Source of the DNA: Bacteroidaceae bacterium | Lineage (GTDB): Bacteria; Bacteroidota; Bacteroidia; Bacteroidales; Bacteroidaceae | DNA: 64,000 nt | NCBI GenBank assembly: GCA_017442855.1 | Contig: JAFSPM010000036.1 | Location: 1 to 64,000 of the forward strand | Direction of reading: 5' to 3' | In this document: positions 16,682 to 24,674 of the stretch, one piece after another | How the letters are laid out: each line of letters begins with the position of its first letter | How positions within the stretch are numbered: the first letter of the stretch is position 1 | Translations under genes and position numbers: made by a program | The notes under the pieces: generated by a model | Databases searched by the model: none | The model's input: the letters and a program-made list of their open reading frames with translations, nothing else | Told to the model about the DNA's origin: nothing

Positions 16682-17284
16682 ATGAAGATAGGATATGCAA
16701 GAGTAAGTACGGCAGACCAGAATCTGGATCTGCAGATTTCTGCATTAAAGAATGCGGGATGTGAATATATTTACCAAGAGAAGAAAAGTTCCGTAGCAGA
16801 AAGACCGGAATTGGATAAGATGATGAAATTCCTTAGGGACGGCGATCAGGTCGTTGTATGGAAATTGGATAGGTTGGCTAGGTCATTGAAACACCTACTT
16901 TTGCTGATAGAGGAATTCAAAACTAGAAAGGTGGATTTTATGTGCCTTACTAATAACATCGACACTACTACACCTATGGGATTATGCTTCTTGAGCATTG
17001 CAGGTGCGTTTGCCGAGCTGGAGAGAAACCTAATCATTGAGCGTACTAATGCCGGACTGGCCGCAGCAAAGGAGAAAGGGATAAAGCTCGGAAGAAGACC
17101 TGGCTTAACGGAAAGCCAACAAGTCATCAAGAAGGCTGCGTGTGACTTGTATATCAAAGACATGAGTACTATTGACATTTGCAAGTCTTTGAATATTTCA
17201 ACGGCTACTCTGTATAGGTATTTAAGAGCAGGTAACATCGCTTTCAGGGGTAATCCTGGAAGGCCTTGCTGTAAGAAAGTATAA
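16682..17284 (+). CDS. Serine recombinase (resolvase/invertase family)
   Basis: 200 aa. N-terminal catalytic domain with GYARVSTADQNLDLQ (catalytic Ser10), KLDRLARSLKHLL (Arg-rich active-site helix), SIAGAFAELERNLIIERT and GRRPG, then a C-terminal helix-turn-helix (STIDICKSLNISTATLYRYLR). This is the small resolvase/invertase type. It points away from the tra genes and stands alone between them and the rep block. Possible roles are dimer resolution of a circular form or DNA inversion; no convincing paired crossover site is seen beside it. Confidence 0.92.
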   Translation: MKIGYARVSTADQNLDLQISALKNAGCEYIYQEKKSSVAERPELDKMMKFLRDGDQVVVWKLDRLARSLKHLLLLIEEFKTRKVDFMCLTNNIDTTTPMGLCFLSIAGAFAELERNLIIERTNAGLAAAKEKGIKLGRRPGLTESQQVIKKAACDLYIKDMSTIDICKSLNISTATLYRYLRAGNIAFRGNPGRPCCKKV

Positions 17285-17346
17285 AAAAAACAGGTACAGG
17301 CCTGAGATGTAGGCTTGTACCTTTTGACTTATAGCTTCTCTTAAGT

Positions 17347-17811
17347 TCAGAGGTTCTTTAAATCTGTATAGGATAAATGAACATTGCCAGGAGTCAACTC
17401 CCAAAACAAAGGTGTAACGCAGCACTTTTCTATTCCTGCACAATAAGCCAGTAGTGTTTTCTTTTCAAAATTACGTCCTTTTTCCACTGCACATATTCTG
17501 CTAAACGTAAATGACGGGTATGACTCTTTGATAGCCTCATAAAGAGTCTTTTGCTTAATACCTTCAGCATAACGGACGCTTTTCAAAACAAAGCTAAGCT
17601 CTTTTATACTAAAAATGACATAATCATTCAGGTTTAGCAGAAGACCCAGAGATAATACATATTCAATCAGACTCTCCATCTGATAATTCTCACCTCTTAC
17701 AATCTTCCTAATTGACGGAGCTGTCAATCCATGCTCCTTAAGAGCGACAGGTAATATCAATCCCTGTGTATGGATAACACGTAATTTGCGTTCTATTTCC
17801 TCAAAATTCAT
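17347..17811 (-). CDS. Putative HTH regulator upstream-linked to rep
   Basis: 154 aa. Two segments look like XRE-type helix-turn-helix units: residues ~20-45 (VALKEHGLTAPSIRKIVRGE) and ~80-115 (EGIKQKTLYEAIKES..., FSRICAVEKGRNF). I do not recognise the family. It follows rep by 9 bp in the same direction and may control copy number or rep expression. Function is inference from context. Confidence 0.5.
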   Translation of the reverse strand: MNFEEIERKLRVIHTQGLILPVALKEHGLTAPSIRKIVRGENYQMESLIEYVLSLGLLLNLNDYVIFSIKELSFVLKSVRYAEGIKQKTLYEAIKESYPSFTFSRICAVEKGRNFEKKTLLAYCAGIEKCCVTPLFWELTPGNVHLSYTDLKNL

Positions 17812-17820
17812 CTCATATAA

Positions 17821-18999
17821 TCATATTGCTTTAGCCTCATAGGCATAAAAATTATCAAATGTCTTGATTGTGTATGCCTCCCTGGTATAAATTCTAGTAT
17901 CCTCAGCAGCGAATTTTTCAGCGAGGAACATTACCTTTTCAGATACCTTCTGGTAATTCTCTTCCGTTACTTCAGACGCAATTTTTTCAGATGATTCAGG
18001 AGTGCATCCACAATATTCTCTCAACAGCTTGTTTATATTACGCTTTCGAGCATCCTCATAGAATGGAATCTCAATATCCTTGATGTTGTCAGCCCGCGTT
18101 ATCTGAAACGTAATGCCGATGATTTCCTTTCCCCCTGACGTGGAACTTATCCTTTGCTCCGGAGAAAATGTAAAACACAGATTGGACAAACCTGCTTCAT
18201 ACATAGTCTTTAACTCTGCTGCAGCAACATCAAGTATGTCTCTCTTGAAATAATTATAATCTTTGTACTTTACATTTAAACGAAGGTACTTTCTTAGGTC
18301 TTCGTAGGGCGTAAAACAAGACCTCTTGTTCGCATAGGCACTGAGGAACAGATAAAAGCGTGAGGTGTATTTGCTGCGCGTGAACAATATTACATCTTTA
18401 AGGAATTTTGTGTAGCCGGCATGCATGGCATTAAACATCTCTATTGCGGCAGCTCTTTCAAACACAGCATACACGTGAGTAATTTTCTTTAATTTGACTG
18501 GTATTCGCATTTTACATAGACAAGCGTACTCTACCCAAATATTACCACGCCTGTCAGGAATCTGGATTCCTACTGGTGAATAGCCAAAAGTGATTAATGA
18601 GTCTTTCAAGTCCTGGTATTGTGTACGGGGTACATTGAAATCTTTCATTTCTATTTTTATGGGTACGGCCCGTGCTAGTCTATCCGTCCTCACATCCTTT
18701 TCTTCAAAGTCGCGTTCATATTCTGCCCAGGAGTTTTTATAGAGCAGCGAATTTTCTTCATAAGCGTGATTGAATACAGAATTTTTTGCCTCCAAAAAAG
18801 CACCTTGAAGGCAACTGATTATCGTTGCGTAAATACGCTGCTGCATCAGCGTGTAATCATGGCGCATGAACGTTAACGCTGTTGGTTGAATCAACCAGCT
18901 ATAGATTTCCTTTTGTGAAAAAACTGTTTTAGGGAGGAGAGCTCTGGTTTCTCGTGCCCTTGGTTCTTCGTCTGTTTTAATTTTGCCTATCAGTCCCAT
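17821..18999 (-). CDS. Replication initiator protein (Rep_3/RepB family)
   Basis: 392 aa. Contains the initiator pattern QPTALTFMRHDYTLMQQRIYATIISCLQ near residue 35, EMKDFNVPRTQYQDLKDSLI, the TRSKYTSRFYLFLSAYANKR recognition helix and FTPYEDLRKYLRL, followed by the second winged helix and IGITFQITRADNIKDI. This matches Rep_3 proteins that bind iterons and start theta replication in plasmids. Iterons lie 140-375 bp upstream. So the element has, or descends from, a self-replicating plasmid. Confidence 0.88.
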   Translation of the reverse strand: MGLIGKIKTDEEPRARETRALLPKTVFSQKEIYSWLIQPTALTFMRHDYTLMQQRIYATIISCLQGAFLEAKNSVFNHAYEENSLLYKNSWAEYERDFEEKDVRTDRLARAVPIKIEMKDFNVPRTQYQDLKDSLITFGYSPVGIQIPDRRGNIWVEYACLCKMRIPVKLKKITHVYAVFERAAAIEMFNAMHAGYTKFLKDVILFTRSKYTSRFYLFLSAYANKRSCFTPYEDLRKYLRLNVKYKDYNYFKRDILDVAAAELKTMYEAGLSNLCFTFSPEQRISSTSGGKEIIGITFQITRADNIKDIEIPFYEDARKRNINKLLREYCGCTPESSEKIASEVTEENYQKVSEKVMFLAEKFAAEDTRIYTREAYTIKTFDNFYAYEAKAI

Positions 19000-19136
19000 T
19001 CAATGATCTGTTTTTTAATTAAACAATGTTTTGTCACTGCAAATGTAAGAAAAAAAAGATTAGCCACAAAATCTCCTTTTCCCTGCTGTTAGAGCACATA
19101 ATGCTTTGTCTAAGACATAAAATTTAAGAATTAACC

Positions 19137-19373
19137 AAATGTATGGAAATGTATCACAAAACATTAATCTGTTTATTTTCAGTATTTTATAAAAATAATT
19201 TTATTTATATTTGTTAAATATTCGGATTTTCTTATGCAATAATATAACTTAACATATAGTATTTAATATGATTTTTAGAAACTCCAAAAACAGTAGCCAA
19301 AAATGTATGGAATTCTATCATGAAATGTATGGAATTCTATCACAGAATTTTCAAAATGTATGGAATTCTATCA
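19137..19373. repeat. Iterons of a replication origin
   Basis: Three exact 20-bp copies of AAATGTATGGAATTCTATCA at 19301-19320, 19323-19342 and 19354-19373 (start-to-start 22 and 31 bp), and one degenerate copy at 19137-19156. They lie upstream of the Rep_3 gene in AT-rich DNA, as in iteron-controlled plasmid origins. Confidence 0.85.
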
Positions 19374-19390
19374 CAGGACACCTATTTTAC

Positions 19391-19583
19391 TTTTTGCTAC
19401 GCAAAAAGATCATTTAGCTCTATATAATAATGAATAATTATATAGAGCATTTTTACGTAGTAAAAATCTGATTTAACAATAGGTAAAATGATAAAACTAG
19501 ATAAAACAAAAATTTGCCCAAAATTATGGTGTTTTTTAGGCAAAGCGGAGCTTAATATATTTTAACAATCTATTCAGATTGTT
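19391..19583. repeat. Cluster of perfect inverted repeats in the origin region
   Basis: Four palindromes: TTTTTGC/GCAAAAA (19391-19407, 3-nt spacer), a 12-bp pair 19417-19428 with 19437-19448, ATTTTTAC/GTAAAAAT (19449-19467) and AACAATCT/AGATTGTT (19564-19583). Embedded in AT-rich sequence between iterons and ssrA. They may be part of the origin, terminators, or recombinase sites. The rest of 19000-19720 shows no gene. Confidence 0.6.
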
Positions 19584-19672
19584 TAACAATACTTCTGCTT
19601 ATGCCTACAACTTTTTACAAACAATAGGGAATAAAAAAGAGATCGTCCTTTTTATTCTGCTATCTAGCTTAT

Positions 19673-19702
19673 AAAAAAAAGGGAGTAATTATATATAACT
19701 CC
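19673..19702 (-). terminator. Terminator of tmRNA
   Basis: On the minus strand GGAGT, an AT-rich loop and ACTCC (19682-19702) are followed by a run of T (19673-19680), 22 bp beyond the mature 3' end of ssrA. Confidence 0.7.
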
Positions 19703-19723
19703 TTGAAACACAATACATATTAG

Positions 19724-20116
19724 TGGAGCTGGAGGGAGTCGAACCCTCGTCCAAACGAGGAAACCATAAGCTTTCTACATGCTTATCTTTGACTTCATTT
19801 TCGAGCTACGGCAGAACCAAAGCCATCAACCGCAACCTTATCTCCTAAAATTTCATCCTTGCATCGGAGCCTGCAAGGACTATCCCCGATATTGCTGCGC
19901 CACTATATCAGACTGCTTCGGAGCAAGAGCTTCTGAGTGACGTCTCGTCTCAGCACCTGGTGCCGAGATAAAGTCGATCTACTGTACTTCGATCAAGCAG
20001 CGAGAGCATAGTTTGTATTGCCAGATAATTGTTGAGAGCTCAGATTTAAGTGCAAACTAACGAGGCACTGCATGCTTACTTACCTTTTCTGCTCGCTGTC
20101 AAAACCAAACAACCCC
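19724..20116 (-). ncRNA. ssrA: Transfer-messenger RNA (tmRNA)
   Basis: 393 nt. The 5' end is GGGGTTG... and the 3' end carries a T-arm GGGTTCGACTCCC and acceptor ending in encoded CCA. The tag frame reads GNTNYALAA and a TGA at 19993-19995, the Bacteroidales type ending in ALAA. It rescues stalled ribosomes and marks the peptide for proteolysis. The mobile-looking block ends directly downstream of its 3' end, a frequent integration target for genomic islands. Confidence 0.97.
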
Positions 20117-20143
20117 AAAGAACGTTTTGCCGTTAAGCGGATG

Positions 20144-20174
20144 CAAATATAGGATGACTTTTTGAATCTTCAAA
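20144..20174 (-). promoter_or_regulatory. Promoter of ssrA
   Basis: On the minus strand TTTG, 19 bp, TATATTTG: a perfect Bacteroidales promoter. The -7 box ends 28 bp before the mature 5' end, leaving a short leader to be processed. Confidence 0.8.
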
Positions 20175-20264
20175 ATAATTAGCAAAAAAATCGTTGCCTA
20201 TCAACTTTTATTCGTAACTTTAGATAAGTTACTCCGTCTCGGCATAAAAAATGAATGAATTCAT

Positions 20265-20295
20265 TTTGTTCTGCCCTCGACTTTTCGTAACTTTA
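20265..20295 (+). promoter_or_regulatory. Promoter of menA
   Basis: TTTG at 20265-20268, 19 bp, TAACTTTA at 20288-20295, 23 bp before the start codon. Matches the consensus except for the last base. Confidence 0.7.
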
Positions 20296-20318
20296 CACCC
20301 AAGAAAAAACTAGTTACT

Positions 20319-21239
20319 ATGGCAGAAAACAAGATTGCAATAAACTCGCTCAAGGCGTGGTTCTTGGGTATCCGCCCCACCAGTTTGGGTGCTTCGTTGA
20401 TGACCGTATTGTTAGGTGCAGGCCTGGCGCATGGTTTCATGCCCGACCAGTTCTCGTGGCCTGTAGCCATCATGTGCTGGCTGTTTGCCTGGTGCATGCA
20501 CATTGCCGCCAACCTCATCAATGATGTGGTGGATTACAACCGTGGCCTTGACATGCCCGACCCCGAACGCATCGACCGCATCTATGCCAACGGACTGTTG
20601 ACCAAAAAGGTAGCCTACAATACTATCGGCGTATGCTTGGTGCTGGGCTGCTTGATTGGACTGGGCATCCTATATCTTGTATGGGATCACCTCGTATGGG
20701 GTGGCTGGGAAATCGTGCTGATGGGTGCCATCGTGGTACTCTGTACCTTCCTCTACAGCACCACCTTTGCCTATCATGGTTTAGGCGACCTCGCCGTATT
20801 GGTATGCTTCGGTCTGATACCCGTATGCGGTACGTTCTATGTACTCACCTATACCGTTACATGGGATGCCATCTGGGCTTCCATCATCGCAGGATGCTCT
20901 ATCGACACGTTGCTCATCATCAACAACTACCGCGACCGTGACGAAGACTCTGCCGCTGGCAAACACACCAGCGTAGGTATCTTGGGCGAAGTGTTTGGCC
21001 GTTATTTCTACCTCTTGGCAGGCTTGCTGTGCGTAGCGATGGTGGTATTGCTCTACCTTGACGATGCCATCAGCTGGATTGGACTGCTCTATTCGGCAGT
21101 GCCCTACCTCATCCTGCACATCGGCTCATGGCTGAAGATGAACCGCATCCGTGAGGGCAAAGCACTGAACGTCATCTATTACGAGAGTCCGCGCAACTTC
21201 ACCCTGCTGGGCTTGTTGCTCACCATCGCACTCTGGTAA
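20319..21239 (+). CDS. menA: 1,4-dihydroxy-2-naphthoate polyprenyltransferase
   Basis: 306 aa, UbiA superfamily inner-membrane prenyltransferase that joins the isoprenoid tail to DHNA in menaquinone synthesis. Both Asp-rich motifs are visible: NLINDVVDYNRGLD (about residues 66-79) and NNYRDRDEDSAAGK (about 204-217). About eight hydrophobic helices. The N-terminal KAWFLGIRPTSLGAS is typical of MenA. Menaquinone is the main quinone of Bacteroidales. The polyprenyl synthase at 53880-54863 could supply a substrate. Confidence 0.92.
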   Translation: MAENKIAINSLKAWFLGIRPTSLGASLMTVLLGAGLAHGFMPDQFSWPVAIMCWLFAWCMHIAANLINDVVDYNRGLDMPDPERIDRIYANGLLTKKVAYNTIGVCLVLGCLIGLGILYLVWDHLVWGGWEIVLMGAIVVLCTFLYSTTFAYHGLGDLAVLVCFGLIPVCGTFYVLTYTVTWDAIWASIIAGCSIDTLLIINNYRDRDEDSAAGKHTSVGILGEVFGRYFYLLAGLLCVAMVVLLYLDDAISWIGLLYSAVPYLILHIGSWLKMNRIREGKALNVIYYESPRNFTLLGLLLTIALW

Positions 21240-21245
21240 GCCACC

Positions 21246-22118
21246 ATGAAGGGGTTGCTGCAACTCATCTACCTGGGTTGGTGGTTCATCAGGGCCAAGC
21301 TCTTTGGCCGACGGAAGCCACTGCAAAGCGTGCTGTTCGTCACCAACGGTTGCAACAGCACTTGTCGCCATTGCACCCTTTGCACACATCCTGATGAAGA
21401 CTACCTCATGCCCCTCAGTGAGATAGAGCAACACCTCGATTATTGCTATACACAAGGCGCCAGGATACTCGACATCGAGGGCGTGAAGCTACTGCATTGG
21501 CACGATGGCGAACATACGGCAAGCGACCTCTTCCAATTAGCAAAAGACAAGGGCTTCTACAGCACCTCTACCATGATACCTGCTGCCGACTACCCTGCAT
21601 GGAAAGAGCTGAAAGTCCAACCTGACGTGCTGTGGGTAAGCGTGATGGGCATTGGCGACTGCACCATGTTAGAAGACCTGCAAGGGGCTTCGCTCTATAT
21701 GGTGGTGAACAACCAGAACTGCCAAGAGCTACCTGCCGTACTGGCGTTTGTGCAACAACACCCAGCCATCGGCCAGATAGCCTTCAACTTCCACACTCCG
21801 TTCCCTGGAACGGAGCATCTGGCACTCACTAAGGAGCAACGTAAGGAGGTAATTACCCGGCTCATCACCTGTAAGCGGCAAGGGCATCGCATCATGAATA
21901 CCGTTTCGGGCTTGAAGAACATGCTGACGTTGCAGTTCAAGCGTCATTGCTGGATTTGCAACTTCATCTACTGCGACGGGCGACGCTCGCCACAATGCAT
22001 CGATGATATAAACTGTGGCCTTTGCGAACAGTGTGGCTTTAGTATGGCGGGTGAGATGAATGCTGTATTCAACATGCGGCCCGATACCATACTTACAGGC
22101 ATTGGGGGTAGGTTATGA
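21246..22118 (+). CDS. Radical SAM protein with Cys-rich C-terminus
   Basis: 290 aa. The iron-sulfur motif CNSTCRHC (CX3CX2C) is at about residues 36-43. The C-terminus holds a cluster of further cysteines (CWICNFIYC, CIDDINCGLCEQC), enough for an auxiliary Fe-S site of SPASM type. An N-terminal hydrophobic segment (LLQLIYLGWWFIRAKLF) suggests membrane association. It follows menA by 6 bp, so probably one operon. The substrate is unknown; lipid-like or quinone-related modification is a guess from the neighbour. Confidence 0.8.
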   Translation: MKGLLQLIYLGWWFIRAKLFGRRKPLQSVLFVTNGCNSTCRHCTLCTHPDEDYLMPLSEIEQHLDYCYTQGARILDIEGVKLLHWHDGEHTASDLFQLAKDKGFYSTSTMIPAADYPAWKELKVQPDVLWVSVMGIGDCTMLEDLQGASLYMVVNNQNCQELPAVLAFVQQHPAIGQIAFNFHTPFPGTEHLALTKEQRKEVITRLITCKRQGHRIMNTVSGLKNMLTLQFKRHCWICNFIYCDGRRSPQCIDDINCGLCEQCGFSMAGEMNAVFNMRPDTILTGIGGRL

Positions 22119-22138
22119 CTAACGTTGGCTACAAGCCG

Positions 22139-22294
22139 AAATGAATGTGTGTAGGCAGCATATCTGCTCGCAGTCAGCTGCCGGCACATTCATGAGGCGA
22201 AGGCCATAAACAACTAACAATAACAATGTAGTAAAATGAATGTGTGTAGGCGACATTTTAGGCCTGACGTGCGTCGCCGGCACATTCATTTTAC
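22139..22294. repeat. Two REP-like palindromic elements
   Basis: Element A (22139-22195) has perfect outer arms ATGAATGTG/CACATTCAT and inner arms GGCAGC/GCTGCC. Element B (22231-22294) has 14-bp outer arms GTAAAATGAATGTG/CACATTCATTTTAC and inner arms GGCGAC/GTCGCC. Both keep TGTA between the left arms and GG between the right arms. The inner arms differ but stay complementary. A related copy lies at 47103-47159 and half copies at 22777-22798, 26109-26123 and 47191-47222. Confidence 0.8.
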
Positions 22295-22309
22295 GGAAAA
22301 AACTAACGA

Positions 22310-22795
22310 ATGATGAATGAAGAACTGACATTAAATCAGCACAATAAGGCTGAATACCCCCCAATGCACACTACCGAGCACATCATCAACCGCACGATGA
22401 TCAACCTTTTCGGTTGCGGACGCTCAGTAGAAGCACACATCGAACGGAAGAAGAGCAAGTTGGACTATAAACTGGCAGCCTGCCCCACCCCCGAACAAGT
22501 GCAGCAACTGGAAGACACGGTGAACGAGGTGATACACCAAAACCTGCCCGTTACCACCGAGTATATCACCCAAGCCGAGGCACAAGGCCGTTTCGACATG
22601 GAGCGCCTGCCCGATGATGCCTCCGAGACCGTACGAGTGGTGAAGGTGGGTGACTATGATGAATGTCTCTGCATCGGTCAGCATGTAAGTAACACCAGCG
22701 AGATTGGCACTTTCAAGCTGTTGAGTCACGATTATAACCCCGACACCCAAATCTGGAGAATTAGGTTTAAATTACAGCCGCCGGCACATCTATGA
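22310..22795 (+). CDS. AlaX-type trans-editing tRNA hydrolase
   Basis: 161 aa (a start one codon later is possible). A free-standing tRNA_SAD domain: Zn-binding HTTEH (residues ~20-24) with HxxxH spacing, and C-x3-H in CLCIGQHVSNTSEIG near residue 125. Such proteins remove mischarged Ser or Gly from tRNA-Ala in the cytosol. The length fits the short AlaX class lacking the glycine-rich domain. The last residues PPAHL and the stop codon are supplied by a half REP-like element (22777-22798), so the C-terminus has been re-made by repeat insertion. Confidence 0.8.
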   Translation: MMNEELTLNQHNKAEYPPMHTTEHIINRTMINLFGCGRSVEAHIERKKSKLDYKLAACPTPEQVQQLEDTVNEVIHQNLPVTTEYITQAEAQGRFDMERLPDDASETVRVVKVGDYDECLCIGQHVSNTSEIGTFKLLSHDYNPDTQIWRIRFKLQPPAHL

Positions 22796-22846
22796 GGCTA
22801 AGTAAAAAAAAATCAATTCTCAATTCTCAATTCTCAATTAATTTAG

Positions 22847-22854
22847 TAACTTTA
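22847..22854 (+). promoter_or_regulatory. -7 box upstream of RyR gene
   Basis: TAACTTTA, 31 bp before the RyR-domain start and preceded by a short tandem of CAATTCT units (22814-22840). No TTTG at the right distance. Confidence 0.4.
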
Positions 22855-22885
22855 CGGCAACGAAAACAATTAAAGTTATTATACC

Positions 22886-23323
22886 ATGGGAAAATACATA
22901 CCAAAACCTATTGACCTGAGCGACGTAAGCATCAGCGAAGATTTGAGAGAGTTACGTGAAGCCATTGCAGAAAACACGCACGAAGTATGGGCAGAAAACC
23001 GTATGCGTGAAGGCTGGACCTACGGTCCTGAGCGCGATGACAAGAAGAAGCAAACACCTGATTTGGTGCCTTATGGCGAGCTCTCCGAGAAAGAGAAGGA
23101 GTACGACCGTGCCACCGCCTGGCGCACCATCAAACTGCTTAAGAAGCTGGGCTATGACATTGTGAAAAGCGAGGAGACTCCACTGTACCAGGAACTGATT
23201 TCACGTGTCCGCCAGTTGGAGCATGCCAATCACTGTAGCCATTGTGGCGGTGTCATCTTCAAACATCAGGTATTCTGCGAGCATTGCGGCAAGAAACTCG
23301 ACAAGAGCGACTTCACGGCATAA
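22886..23323 (+). CDS. RyR-domain protein with zinc ribbon
   Basis: 145 aa. Residues ~1-95 match the RyR domain: PKPIDLSDV, ENTHEVWAENRMREGWTYGP, LVPYGELSEKEKEYDRATAW, LKKLGYDI. The C-terminus is a zinc ribbon with two CxxC knuckles, CSHCGG and CEHCGKKL. RyR domains in bacteria are proposed ligand-sensing modules linked to nucleotide-based conflict systems. It is followed at 26 bp by a membrane TIR-like protein, suggesting a two-gene unit. Confidence 0.8.
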   Translation: MGKYIPKPIDLSDVSISEDLRELREAIAENTHEVWAENRMREGWTYGPERDDKKKQTPDLVPYGELSEKEKEYDRATAWRTIKLLKKLGYDIVKSEETPLYQELISRVRQLEHANHCSHCGGVIFKHQVFCEHCGKKLDKSDFTA

Positions 23324-23349
23324 GAATCCCCCTGTAAGGCTGGAAGATC

Positions 23350-24627
23350 ATGTCAACTCTCCCTGCATCGACCATCTGGGTACTCATCGTCTTTCTGATT
23401 CTGACACTGCCCCTGCGGTTGCTCATCTATTACGCCAAGAGCTACCGTCTGGTCATCCTGTCAAGGCAGATTGCTGATTGGGTATTGTTTGCCCTGACCA
23501 TCTTTGCCACCCTGGCAGCAGCCTCCTCTGTCTTCTACCAGCCTTTGGCGGAAGACGACAATATCTTTGCCAAATACATCGCTCCCGCATCGGCAGCCTT
23601 CATCCTGTCGGTGCCCTATTTCTATATCCTTTCGTACTTAGTGGGCAGAAGAACTTTCTACACCAAGAAGCACCTGCCCAACCTCGAATATTTCACCGTT
23701 TATCTGCGCAGCTTCAACGACGAGCGCAAGGAGAAGAAGCTGAAACAGCGCATGACCAAAGCTTTGAGCGACTGGTTCCCGGTATATGCCATCGGCAAGC
23801 CCGACGAGTTCATGCCCCCTGTGGGAGCGAAGCGCATCTATGTGGATGACGACTGGCAAGAGATTGTGCAGGACATGATCAAACGCTCAAGAATCATCCT
23901 GCAACGCATCAACACCTCCGACAACTATCTGTGGGAGTTCGAGCAGTGCTACAAGAGACTGCTTTTCGACAAATCGGTGTTCTGGGTAGATAAGATGGAT
24001 GAATACAAGTCATTTTGCCAAATCATCAAACACCGCTTCGGGCTGGAATTTCCCCAACTGGAGAACCGTAAATGCCATGTGGTATTCTACCAGTTGCCCG
24101 ACCTTACGTTCCGCATTATTTACCTCACAGACAAGAACGACTATAAACGGTTCAAATTGTTGTTCAGACATGACCATGCGACTTTATTTGCCGAAAACAA
24201 AGCCTATCTCTATGGCAGAAAAGAAAAGTTGAACCAACTGATTAAGTTCGGTACCGACAGCATCATTCCCCGCGAGGCACAAGGATGGAGCTGGATAGCG
24301 TTCTGGTGTCCGGAATACTACCTCATCTTCCAACAAATCAAGCATCGCCTGTTGTTGTTCTTTGTCTTTACCTCTTTAGAGGGCGTCATTGCAGGCGTCA
24401 ACTTCAGCGCAAAGAGCATCATCAGCATGTTGTTATTCCGATTGGTGTTCGCCATGATTCCTATGGGAGCCAACGGAAAGAAGATGGTGTGGCTGTCCCG
24501 TCATTGGGAAAGCATCAGCTATTTCCAGAAAGAAGAGTCATTATACAGCAGGGCGGCAGTTGCCATGAGCATTGCCTACGTGGTATTCTGGGTAGTGGCT
24601 ATCATCACCCTGCAATTCATTAGGTAA
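23350..24627 (+). CDS. Membrane protein with central TIR-like domain
   Basis: 425 aa. Three N-terminal hydrophobic helices (residues ~8-28, 40-62, 75-97), a soluble region, and two or three C-terminal helices (~335-425). The soluble part runs YFTVYLRSFNDERKEKKLK, VYAIGKPDEFMPPVGAKRIYVDDDWQ, IILQRINTSDNYLWEFEQC, the arrangement (strand-loop-helix, YLRSF, WxxxV, T..WE) seen in a TIR-like family fused to membrane helices; the Glu in LWEFE is at the place of the TIR catalytic Glu. NADase activity is not proven. It probably forms an operon with the RyR gene and may be its effector. Confidence 0.5.
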   Translation: MSTLPASTIWVLIVFLILTLPLRLLIYYAKSYRLVILSRQIADWVLFALTIFATLAAASSVFYQPLAEDDNIFAKYIAPASAAFILSVPYFYILSYLVGRRTFYTKKHLPNLEYFTVYLRSFNDERKEKKLKQRMTKALSDWFPVYAIGKPDEFMPPVGAKRIYVDDDWQEIVQDMIKRSRIILQRINTSDNYLWEFEQCYKRLLFDKSVFWVDKMDEYKSFCQIIKHRFGLEFPQLENRKCHVVFYQLPDLTFRIIYLTDKNDYKRFKLLFRHDHATLFAENKAYLYGRKEKLNQLIKFGTDSIIPREAQGWSWIAFWCPEYYLIFQQIKHRLLLFFVFTSLEGVIAGVNFSAKSIISMLLFRLVFAMIPMGANGKKMVWLSRHWESISYFQKEESLYSRAAVAMSIAYVVFWVVAIITLQFIR

Positions 24628-24674
24628 AATGGAAAATTATTCGTAACTTCGCACCCCGATTTAAAATATAAGAA

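Noticed and set aside
19724-20116. Disruption of ssrA by integration
   Set aside because: Both ends, the tag frame and the promoter are intact.
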